Below, piece after piece: positions 1-7,093 of a stretch of 64,000 nt of DNA. The notes under the pieces are model-generated. The model was not told where the DNA came from and did no database searches. It saw nothing but the letters and a program-made list of their open reading frames with translations. The DNA is from Pseudoruegeria sp. SK021. GTDB taxonomy: Bacteria > Pseudomonadota > Alphaproteobacteria > Rhodobacterales > Rhodobacteraceae. Made by a program: the position numbers and the translations under genes. The stretch covers positions 1-64,000 of the forward strand of contig NZ_MTBG01000010.1 of NCBI RefSeq assembly GCF_002119405.1. The letters run 5' to 3'. Numbering within the stretch: the first letter of the stretch is position 1; the number at the start of each line of letters is the position of its first letter.

Positions 1-62
1 CGGATGGCTTCCAGTGCCACCTTTGCCTTGAACTCCGCAGAATAGCGCTTTCGTTTTGTCAT
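1..62 (-). CDS. IS3-family transposase OrfA, N-terminal fragment
   Basis: Read on the minus strand, an ATG at 62 opens a frame starting MTKRKRYSAEFKAKVALEAI, the classic N-terminus of the IS3-family OrfA helix-turn-helix protein. OrfA binds the element's terminal repeats, and its fusion with OrfB forms the transposase. Only about 20 codons are in the window and the frame runs off position 1, so whether the element is intact cannot be judged. A diverged, frameshifted copy of the same start lies at 18117-18231 in the same orientation. Confidence 0.8.
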   Translation of the reverse strand, partial: MTKRKRYSAEFKAKVALEAI

Positions 63-126
63 CTCAGGTCGGTCCTTCGTCAGTCGCTAAAGCTTAGCAA
101 CTGGTCCGAATTCTTGCGACCACCTC
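1..126 (-). mobile_element. Left end of an IS3-family insertion sequence
   Basis: Upstream of the OrfA start the sequence runs to a terminal motif whose minus-strand reading begins AGAGGTGGTCGCAAGAATTC. The same motif with small changes is at about 18277-18296, also just outside an OrfA start. Sequence homology between the two copies stops at about 125, which places the element's outer end there. The junction falls inside the HAD hydrolase gene. The other end of the element is outside the window. Confidence 0.7.
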
Positions 127-716
127 TGTCCGACACGCCCTTGTTTCACTTCGGGCCGGTGCGGGACCAGTCGCTCTTGGATGGTCTGACACACCCATTG
201 GTCGGCAGTCGCGACGCCAAGCTGTGCCTACTGACTGGCCCTTTCGATGACGAGATTGAAAGCGCTGACATCTATGAACCATTATTACAGGAAATGCGGG
301 GCAATGCAGTCGATATGGTCTGCGCCAACCCTGACTTGGTCGTGAAAAGCGGTCAGCGCATGGTGATCTGTGCGGGATCAATTGCGCAGCTATACGCAAA
401 AATTGGCGGCAAAGTCACCTATGCAGGCAAGCCAGAAGCACCAATTTATCAAGCGGCCATAACGCAGATGACCATCGCTGCGGGGCGAACGCTGTCAAAA
501 AGTCGCATACTTGTTGTGGGTGATGGCTTGCCGACAGATATCAAAGGGGCTGCCCAAAACGGGTTTGCCGCGTACTTTGTTGCGGGGGGCATTCATGCCA
601 TCGACATGGGTGACATGAAAACCCCCGAGACGTTAGCGCGTACTTATGGCCTGATTAGACATCAGTTTGCCGACCTCAAACTTGCCGGTATTTGCGACCA
701 TCTGCACTGGAATTGA
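114..716 (+). pseudogene. HAD-type hydrolase (TIGR01459-like), 5'-truncated by IS
   Basis: The frame encodes about 200 residues that match the C-terminal two thirds of a class IIA HAD phosphatase. Visible segments are a FHFGPVRDQ stretch, CANPDLVV, AGKPEAPIY and the metal-binding motif VVGDGLPTDIKGA, where the Asp pair of HAD motif IV sits. Family members are near 290 residues and begin with a DxWG nucleophile motif. That catalytic N-terminus is missing here, and the frame instead enters the IS3 end at about 125. The apparent TTG start at 114 lies within IS sequence, so the gene is almost certainly inactive. Its substrate was never clear from sequence; such proteins are annotated as sugar-phosphate phosphatases. 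Confidence 0.75.
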
Positions 717-1236
717 ACGAAGAAGCTAGAACCGCGATCACTCTTGCTAGCCGTAGTCGCAAGAGGTTTCACCTTGTTCACTTCGGTCGCAATGTGACGA
801 AACCCGCCGTTGGTGCAACAGGAGCGAATTCACACCTCGTCCGCTGACCGACGTTTCAATTGCTAAGACGCCGCCAAATCAACGAATGGCGGCAAAACGA
901 AAGCTGTAGTGCGGCGTTGAGACCGTTGTAGAAAGGCCGGAGAGGGCGGTTCATGCAGTGAAAGCCGTGGCCAGTCCGGATGCACACGCTGCATTGCGGA
1001 AGGCGGCAGTAAGCCCAAACCAAGCCACCGGATGCTGCGGTTCTGACTAACTTCCGCTATGCAGAAACAGTTCGAATGCGCACCTTGCTGTCGCTGGTTC
1101 GCTCTTCGTGTAAACCTAGAAACAATGATCGTGCACTTCAGATGATCGCAGACCTCGCTCTGTGACGCCTGTTGAAACGCCCGCGCAATTGTTTCGCACA
1201 AACGCAGATCACCAATACATCTGCGGGCCAACTCCT
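717..1236. other. 520-bp stretch with no recognisable gene
   Basis: No frame here looks like a real protein; the longest (863-1270, minus) is arginine- and serine-rich with no motif and overlaps the end of the S66 peptidase gene. Around 806-834 the string GCAACAGGAGCGAATTC resembles the IS3-end motif at 18266-18282, so this may be another worn IS end in the same orientation. The rest appears to be decayed DNA. Confidence 0.4.
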
Positions 1237-2316
1237 CTACGTCACTCCGGCGTCTAGCAAGCGTATGCATGTAGTATCGGCATTGATCTCAACGCGAGCA
1301 CCGTAGGGGAGGGTCAGGATCGGATCCGTATGTCCAATGTCGAGGTCCGCAAGGACGGGCATGTCGGACAGTCCGGCTTCGGCCAGCCCGCGACGCACCG
1401 CAGCTTTCTGCGCCTTGCGTTCAAGATCGGTCATGCGTCCACCTGGGCGCGCAAGCAGGATTGCAGAGAGGCGATGGAGGATGCCCTGCGCTGCGTAGTT
1501 GCGCAACCAGCGTAGCACGAGAGACGCATCCGGCGCTTCCTCGGAGGTCTCGTAAAACAGGACCGCACCATCCCAGGCATGGAGGGGCGGCCACCAGGGC
1601 GTGCCCTTGAGCATCTCCATCACCTCCGCACAGCCACCGAGCAATCGCCCCGTGATTACCCCGTTTCCTTGCAATACCTCCAATCCTGTGGAGGGGATGC
1701 GCGTGCGCGGCCGCTTTTGCGAAGTCGCATCCTGCCATTGGCATGCTTCGACGGTCCATCCTACGGAGTTCGTCGGCAGAAGCCCGATCGGCTCGGGGTC
1801 GAAAGTGGCTCGTTCGAAGGAGGTGGCTGCCAATTCGGTCATGCCCGCGTTCTCTGCAAAGCCGGACATGATCGTCGGCCCATGGAAGCTGCCCAGCCCG
1901 GCCCGAAGGCAGGCGAAATGCAAAACCGTCACGTCCGAATATCCAATGAACACCTTCGGGTTGGATCGGATCACGTCCAAATCGAGATGCGGCAGCAACC
2001 GGATCGCGTCGTCTCCGCCGATACTGGCTACGATCCCACGAATGCTTGGGTCGGCAAAAGCCTGCATGAGGTCGGCCGCACGTGCTTCGGGATGGCAGTC
2101 GAGCCAGTCGGCATCGTGATGAGTATGGGGCATATCCACCACCTCCAGACCGAACCTCTTAGTCAGATAGGCCTTTCCGGCCTCGAAACGCTGTGGAAAG
2201 CACGACGGTCCACCCCAGCACGGGGTCACTGCCGCAAGCCGATCTCCCCACCTCAGACGCGGCGGGCGCACGAGTGTCATAGGCCAGCAGTCCCGAAGTT
2301 GGTGCAGGTCGCTCAT
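1237..2316 (-). CDS. S66-family peptidase (LD-carboxypeptidase / MccF-like)
   Basis: A 359-residue serine peptidase of family S66, which contains cytoplasmic LD-carboxypeptidases that trim murein tetrapeptides and MccF enzymes that inactivate microcin C. The nucleophile sits in IGYSDVT (Ser127). The catalytic Glu is probably in LFYETSEEAP and the His in DIGHTDP near the C-terminus, giving the Ser-Glu-His triad in normal order. No signal peptide is visible, so it should act in the cytoplasm. The ATG at 2316 is chosen because GGAGG lies 5-6 bases upstream; a second Met 12 codons on has no such site. It stands alone between IS relics. LdcA-like against MccF-like cannot be decided from sequence. 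Confidence 0.82.
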   Translation of the reverse strand: MSDLHQLRDCWPMTLVRPPRLRWGDRLAAVTPCWGGPSCFPQRFEAGKAYLTKRFGLEVVDMPHTHHDADWLDCHPEARAADLMQAFADPSIRGIVASIGGDDAIRLLPHLDLDVIRSNPKVFIGYSDVTVLHFACLRAGLGSFHGPTIMSGFAENAGMTELAATSFERATFDPEPIGLLPTNSVGWTVEACQWQDATSQKRPRTRIPSTGLEVLQGNGVITGRLLGGCAEVMEMLKGTPWWPPLHAWDGAVLFYETSEEAPDASLVLRWLRNYAAQGILHRLSAILLARPGGRMTDLERKAQKAAVRRGLAEAGLSDMPVLADLDIGHTDPILTLPYGARVEINADTTCIRLLDAGVT

Positions 2317-2466
2317 AAGTCCTCCGATAGCTTGGGAACGTTTTGCTGTTCCAGCGAGTAGGCTCGTAAAGCAACTATATGCTCGGTCGGCAAAGCGGAC
2401 CAGTAAACTGGGTCGCAGAACGGCAGTAAGGTCCGCAGCCCGACGATTAAGCCGCGTTGGTTTGGC

Positions 2467-2988
2467 TTGATCCGGCATGGTCTGGCACGCAGAGAAGTCC
2501 GCGCGGTCGCGTTCACGCCGATCCGTCAGGGCGACGGTCCCCTGTTGCCGGAGTTGCTGGCCCAAATCCCGCCCGACGAGCCGATCAAGACCGTAGCGGC
2601 GGATGGCGCTTACGATACGCAGCGATGCCATGGCGCGATCATCGAGCGCGGTGCCGAGGTGTTCGGGCGTTCCTTCGGACCGGTGGCCGTCATGCCCTCA
2701 CTGCCCATCCGCCGCAATGGGCGGGCCTGAATAGAGAACTGCCCTGCGGCCAGCGCAGGAAACGCGATCCTGCGCGCCATCCAACGGTGGGGGCGGGCGC
2801 TTTGGACGAAATGGGCGAGAGACCATGTCCGAATCAGGGGCGAGGCTAAGATAAAAGGCTTGAAGCTGTCCGGCGAAAGGATCATGTCACGAGACCCCGA
2901 CCGCCAAACCGCCGAAACCCAGATCCGTATCGCACTCATGAACCGCTTCTCGGCCCTCGGCAGGGCCGAGATCGCAGCCGTCGTCTGA
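2467..2988 (+). pseudogene. IS5-family transposase remnant, frameshifted
   Basis: Two pieces of one IS5-family DDE transposase are present in different frames. The first reads EVRAVAF, then LPELLAQIPPDEPIKTVAAD and GAYDTQRCH, which holds the second catalytic Asp. The second, from about 2746 to the stop at 2986-2988, reads RWGRALWTKWARDH, then KLSGERIMSRDPDRQTAETQ and RIALMNRFSALG, the C-terminal domain. The N-terminal third with the first catalytic Asp is missing, and a frame change near 2690-2750 separates the two pieces. The gene is dead. Confidence 0.8.
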
Positions 2989-3233
2989 ACTCAGGCGGGA
3001 ATGGGGGTGCTTAAGTCAAAGCCCGCATGGCGCAACATCGCCGTTTCGACATCTTCGATCCGCTCAATGGTGAAGATCAGCAGACAGCAAATCAATGCTT
3101 ACGTCAGTGTCCAGCTTTCGAGGATCACCTCACCTCTGGCAAGACCAGCGCCGTTCACAACTGACACCGGGGGAAATATGAAGTAGGTTCGTGAAACGGC
3201 CTCAAAAGCTCTAATGTAACGAGACACTGTTGA
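2989..3233. other. IS-derived flank and leader of the histidine kinase
   Basis: Just after the transposase stop, GGGGTGCTTAAGTCAAAGCC followed by CGCATGGCGC resembles the terminal sequence of IS5-family elements, so one end of the relic probably lies near 3001-3040. No gene is visible. The promoter of the downstream kinase gene should be in the last 100 bases, but no clear -35/-10 pair can be named. Confidence 0.4.
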
Positions 3234-4445
3234 ATGAATACTTCTTCTAAGGCCCACGATTTTCAGGATGATATCGACGCGATTGGGCGCAGCACAGTTA
3301 TTCCGACCCTACTTGAGACGATCGTGCTTGCGACGGGCATGGGTTTTGCGGCTGTGGCACGGGTGACGGAAGCCCGCTGGGTAACATGCAGGGCTGTTGA
3401 TACGATCTCATTCGGTTTAACGCCGGGCGATGAGCTTGATGTCGAGAGCACGCTTTGCCACGAGGTTCGGCAATATGATCGGGAGATCGTAATCGATGAT
3501 GTGAACAGCGATCCGATCTACGTCAACCATCATTGCCCCGCTCGCTACGGATTCCGCGGCTATATCTCTGTCCCGATCCGACGCGCGGACGGATCGTTCT
3601 TTGGTACGCTCTGTGCCATCGATCCTCAACCTCACAAGCTTACGGATGAGCGGGTCTTGGGAATGTTTCGTCTGTTTTCCAAGATGATCGGAGAAATTTT
3701 GGATGCCGATGAAATCCTTGCAGAGAGCAAGGGAGCGCTGTCGCACGAGCGCGACCTTGCTGAGGTGCAGGAGCAGTTCATTGCCATTTTGGCACATGAT
3801 CTACGCAACCCTGTCAGTGCGCTGGCCTCTGGACTGCGGATGATAGAGCGCCGGGATATTGACGCTGCGACGGTTGAGCTTGTTGGTTTCATGCGCGCCT
3901 CTGTCAACCGGATGGGGCTTCTGATCGAAAACCTTCTGGATCAGGCACGTAAACGCAGCGGTGGCGGAATCGTCATTGAGCGAAGCCAAGCCGAGGACTT
4001 GGGGACATCTTTGGCGCAGATTGCGACCGAGCTTCAGGCCATAACGCCAGAGCAACCGATCAAAATGACCATTGAGTTGCCAACTCCGGTGCTCTGCGAT
4101 GCCGCACGCATATCGCAGTTGTTTTCCAATCTGTTGGGAAATGCAGTCACCCACGGTGCTTCAGGAAAACCCATTAAGGTTGCAGCCCGACTTGTCGATG
4201 GTGACTTCGTTCTGACTGTGGCCAACAGCGGTGACGCCATACCCGAAGATCTCCTTCCGACGATATTCATGCCATTCGAGAGCACAAGCAACCGTCCCAG
4301 CCGCGAGGGGCTTGGGCTTGGGCTTTTCATCGCTATGGAAATCGCGAAGGGACACGGGGGGACGCTGTCAGTGGCGTCGAATGATGTCGAAACCGCATTC
4401 ACCTTCCGGATGCCTAATCCACCCAGCAGCGCCGCAGATAAATAG
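3234..4445 (+). CDS. GAF-domain sensor histidine kinase
   Basis: A 403-residue soluble histidine kinase. Residues about 20-160 form a GAF domain (CHEVRQYDREIVIDDV, ISVPIRRADGSFFGTLCAID), a fold that binds small ligands or chromophores. The dimerisation domain carries the H-box FIAILAHDLRNPVSAL with the phospho-acceptor His188. The ATPase domain has the N-box QLFSNLLGNAVTHG and the G-boxes ending in GLGLGLFIAMEIAKGHGG. There are no membrane segments, so it senses a cytoplasmic signal. No response regulator lies next to it, so its partner is unknown. The gene is an island between IS debris and the DUF2092 gene, and its ribosome binding site is weak. Confidence 0.85.
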   Translation: MNTSSKAHDFQDDIDAIGRSTVIPTLLETIVLATGMGFAAVARVTEARWVTCRAVDTISFGLTPGDELDVESTLCHEVRQYDREIVIDDVNSDPIYVNHHCPARYGFRGYISVPIRRADGSFFGTLCAIDPQPHKLTDERVLGMFRLFSKMIGEILDADEILAESKGALSHERDLAEVQEQFIAILAHDLRNPVSALASGLRMIERRDIDAATVELVGFMRASVNRMGLLIENLLDQARKRSGGGIVIERSQAEDLGTSLAQIATELQAITPEQPIKMTIELPTPVLCDAARISQLFSNLLGNAVTHGASGKPIKVAARLVDGDFVLTVANSGDAIPEDLLPTIFMPFESTSNRPSREGLGLGLFIAMEIAKGHGGTLSVASNDVETAFTFRMPNPPSSAADK

Positions 4446-4601
4446 CCCATTCGGGGAGTGTCATGACACGCCCTCTGACAATGGACGTTGGCATCCATGT
4501 CTCCAATGGCTGGCTATGCCGTGTTCGACGCTTCGGCTGACAAAGGGCTGCACGATCCATGACTGAGCGCTTCGCCCGGATGCGGCGCAGCGCTGTATCC
4601 G

Positions 4602-4627
4602 GTGTTTGGCCAGCTTAAGCCAAACAC
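4602..4627. terminator. Inverted repeat, 9-bp stem
   Basis: Arms GTGTTTGGC and GCCAAACAC are perfect complements around an 8-base loop. It lies between convergent genes and has no T-run, so it may be a factor-aided terminator or only an mRNA 3' stabiliser. Confidence 0.4.
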
Positions 4628-4655
4628 CAGATATTAACCGCACAGTGTCGGACGG

Positions 4656-4686
4656 AACGACGTCCAAAAATGGCGGGGACGTCGTT
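4656..4686. terminator. Inverted repeat, 10-bp stem
   Basis: Arms AACGACGTCC (4656-4665) and GGACGTCGTT (4677-4686) pair perfectly around an 11-base loop. It lies about 105 bases past the end of the DUF2092 gene on the minus strand and about 210 bases past the kinase stop. A terminator role is inferred from position. Confidence 0.45.
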
Positions 4687-4790
4687 ATGGAATTCATCAT
4701 TTTAAACTGTTGCAGCGTCGTGCATTCCCAATCCGAAGGTGCCGACACCCCTCGTTAAGGTGCCAGCGGCATTACGATTTAAAATCGTCT

Positions 4791-5591
4791 TTATTCGGCG
4801 CCCACAGAGAAGTTGTCCGGGAAGTCTTTGGTCAACTCCCTCAGTGCGTCAGAGTCTAATTTGGTTGCGCCCTCGGGGATCGCGATTGCCAATTCATCTG
4901 GATCAACGGTGTTGCGCCAGTTGTTGATTTGAACTGTGTATCGCGGTTCGAGCGCCACGTCCCGTGTTGACAAAACATAGCGACACGGCCTCGGCATCTC
5001 GCCCTGTGCGATCCAGATTTGAATATCAAGTTCGGAATTGCGCAGCACAATATGATCACAGTTCTGACCGCCGATCACACCGACGCCAAAATTCTCCACG
5101 TCGGTTACACCCTCCATCAACGTACTTACCGGATCTTCCATCAGCAAGTTCGCTGCCGGAAACACCAGGTCATAGTCCGTGTGCAGGGTCTCGATCATCG
5201 TTCTGATCGTACCCTCAATGGGAAGTTGCGAATAGATGTTTGCCTGGCGGCCAATCAGCGTGACGGTCTCGCCGTCAAAGCCCATCTCGATATCGGCAAA
5301 CCCGCCTCGGCGTGCCGCCCTGATGTGTCCGGGACGGTCAACGGCGACTGTTCCGGAACTTGTCAAACTAATGATCCGTCCTTCAATGGTGATAACGTCC
5401 AGTGTCGAGTCGAAGTCGAAGGCAAAGTTTTGTTGCTCTGTCATGTAGTCGGACATCGCAGCGAGGATCGCTTTCGCATCCGTTTCGTCAGCCGAAACCG
5501 GACTTGCCAGTGCCGAAACGACAAGCGCGCCAACCAGAGCAGCACGGCCCTTGCCATCGTGGTTTTTCGTTCGCATCAGATTGGATTCCAT
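4791..5591 (-). CDS. DUF2092-family exported protein
   Basis: About 266 residues from the chosen ATG at 5591. A hydrophobic stretch (AALVGALVVSALASPVSADE) is a signal peptide with cleavage near ASA/VSA, so the mature protein is periplasmic. The mature part (AILAAMSDYMTEQQNFAFDF, VDRPGHIRAARRGG, PYTVQINNWR-like C-terminus) fits DUF2092, whose members have a lipoprotein-carrier-like (LolA/LppX) beta fold and unknown function. The start at 5591 is preferred for a GGAAGAA string upstream; Met codons at 5630, 5603 and 5576 are alternatives. It stands alone with no operon partner. Confidence 0.65.
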   Translation of the reverse strand: MESNLMRTKNHDGKGRAALVGALVVSALASPVSADETDAKAILAAMSDYMTEQQNFAFDFDSTLDVITIEGRIISLTSSGTVAVDRPGHIRAARRGGFADIEMGFDGETVTLIGRQANIYSQLPIEGTIRTMIETLHTDYDLVFPAANLLMEDPVSTLMEGVTDVENFGVGVIGGQNCDHIVLRNSELDIQIWIAQGEMPRPCRYVLSTRDVALEPRYTVQINNWRNTVDPDELAIAIPEGATKLDSDALRELTKDFPDNFSVGAE

Positions 5592-6266
5592 TCGTTCTTC
5601 CATTAGCCGGAACAGAGTTTCAGAAAACACGTCGTGTGTGCTGCCTAAGGCATATAATCATTCACTGATTTTCGGAACCGTATTCTACGTTCTGCCGACA
5701 TTGATTTCGGGCGATTGTGATGGTTCAGGCTCCGTGAGGGGGCCCGTTTTATGGGCACCCTGTTTGGCTCGCTCAAGGCGCTGTACAATCGATGAAGGCG
5801 AAGGTGCCCCATGGGGGGGGCTCGCTAGGATCATGGTGTCGTGGCCGCGGGCCCCGAGCATAGGACCCATAATTCGTCGAACATAATCGACGCAACAGAT
5901 CTCAAGGTCCACTGAAGGGCGCCCGGCTTGCGGCAGAAAACGAAACGGCATGCGGTCACCGGGGCGTGAGCGGTGATAAGCAGCCTGCCATTGGCCGATC
6001 GGCTTCTGGGAATTCGAGGATAGAATGCGGATTGGCGCCGCGTGGTAACCCGGTGTGATGGATGTCCAAAGGACGTCCTGTCCACAATCGCCCTTGCAGA
6101 AACTGTCCTGTTTTGACTCTAAATCAATGAGCCGTGAGCCTGCGGTAAATCCATGAATAGACCGGCTGGAGGGCAGGTCAGCAGACATGACGCGACCAGA
6201 GACTTGGCTCTCTATGCGTCATTTCGGAAGGTGAAACCCAACGAGGAAATCTAAGAGGAGCGGATT
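5592..6266. other. 675-bp region without a recognised gene
   Basis: The largest frame (5685-6188, minus, 167 codons) has no family signature, signal peptide or good ribosome binding site, and I do not call it. Base composition is mixed, with stretches such as GGGGGGG at about 5814-5820, and the region looks like eroded accessory DNA. The promoter of the DUF2092 gene should lie at its left edge. Confidence 0.4.
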
Positions 6267-6515
6267 ATGACATCCCGTGGGGAACTTTTGGACAAGCTGG
6301 ATGTCGAACGCAATTTTCCCACTCTTAACGGACGTTCGCCACGTGCAAGAAGAAGGCTGCGGCTGTTTTCGCGGCCGACGAGGCCGTCGTTCGCGTCAGG
6401 AAGCGAACCCAACGGTGTCGATCTATTCGGCAGCCGAATATCTCGCGGACGCTTCCAACATATCCGGGCCAGCCCCGAGCGCGCAGGTGGTACCGCGTCG
6501 TGGAGGGGTCTTATG
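6267..6515 (+). pseudogene. Possible degraded small gene
   Basis: An ATG at 6267 follows a strong ribosome binding site (AAGAGGAG, 7 bases away), which suggests a gene began here. The first frame gives MTSRGELLDKLDVERNFPTL and then becomes arginine-rich nonsense. From about 6360 a second frame reads SIYSAAEYLADASNISG, which looks protein-like. The pattern suggests a frameshifted remnant of an unknown short protein. I recognise no family. Confidence 0.25.
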
Positions 6516-6531
6516 ACCAGCACAGGAGGGT

Positions 6532-6577
6532 TTGAACGCATACCACGCCCGACTTTAAGGGTGTGGTATGCGTTCAA
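6532..6577. repeat. Long perfect hairpin (15 + 4 bp stem)
   Basis: Arms TTGAACGCATACCAC (6532-6546) and GTGGTATGCGTTCAA (6563-6577) are exact reverse complements. Four further inner pairs (GCCC with GGGT, one G-T wobble) leave an 8-base loop, GACTTTAA. It begins 18 bases past the stop of the small minus-strand gene at 6596-6739 and could be its terminator, though no T-run follows. It could also be the relic of a mobile-element end. Confidence 0.6.
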
Positions 6578-6595
6578 GGGTGAGGGGAGGCTGGC

Positions 6596-6739
6596 CTACG
6601 ACGATTTGTTTTTGGCTTTCTTGCCGGTCGCAGCCCCGGAATGCTGGCCAGCCGCGCCATTCAGCGCTTGGTAGAAAGGCGCTTTTTGAGCCGGGTTTGC
6701 ACCTGGCCGCTTAACTTTTGGTTTTTTAGATTTCGGCAT
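6596..6739 (-). CDS. Small basic protein, 47 residues, unknown
   Basis: The frame starts MPKSKKPKVKRPGANPAQKA and ends GKKAKNKSS, giving a lysine-rich, probably disordered protein with an unusually high charge. No clear Shine-Dalgarno is seen before the ATG at 6739, and a longer frame extends upstream without protein-like content. A strong hairpin follows the stop. It could be real, since such lysine-rich small proteins are often missed, or it could be a chance frame. Confidence 0.35.
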   Translation of the reverse strand: MPKSKKPKVKRPGANPAQKAPFYQALNGAAGQHSGAATGKKAKNKSS

Positions 6740-7093
6740 GTGGGTATCCCATAAAGATTTCGGATAGCCATAGAGGGTCTTTGGTCGAATAGATACTGGG
6801 CAATCTGCATTTCGCAGCCCAAGGACACACGAAGAAGATATTGCCCGTCGACCGGCCCAGTTGGACATTCGCGCTCTGTCACAAGCCCGGCAGGACAGGA
6901 ACTTAGCTTTGACGGCTGCTACGCGCCGATCGTAACTGACGCAAAATTTCGGTCATTGGCATGCTTCCAGCGGTCGTTCTGGGCGATGGGTGGAGAGCCT
7001 GAATGCACGCATCAATCTTGTCGATGCCCGTGCAAGATGTCGTGTTGTGCGCTGCGGCGCGAAAAATGGCACCGCAGCGTGACGTTATCTGCC
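6740..7093. other. 354-bp non-coding gap
   Basis: No frame with protein-like composition is present. The only structure I see is the inverted repeat at 7050-7079 just past the sulfatase stop. Confidence 0.4.
7050..7079 (-). terminator. Hairpin after the alkylsulfatase gene
   Basis: CGCTGCGG (7050-7057) pairs with CCGCAGCG (7072-7079). Read on the minus strand this hairpin starts 15 bases past the sulfatase stop. The loop carries the A/T-rich run rather than the downstream flank, so termination strength is uncertain. Confidence 0.45.

Larger units (their letters stand above)
4446..4790. other. Convergent intergenic region with two hairpins
   Basis: This 345-bp gap lies between the ends of two convergent genes, the plus-strand kinase and the minus-strand DUF2092 gene. 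It contains no plausible coding frame. Two inverted repeats, listed separately, are the only structure seen. Confidence 0.5.

Noticed and set aside
1070-1080. tRNA T-loop-like GTTCGAATGC
   Set aside because: No acceptor stem or anticodon arm can be folded around it.
863-1270. 135-codon minus-strand frame after the S66 peptidase
   Set aside because: Arg/Ser-rich composition, no motif, no ribosome site, and it overlaps the peptidase gene end.
5685-6188. 167-codon minus-strand frame
   Set aside because: No family resemblance or start signal; biased composition fits chance in GC-rich decayed DNA.
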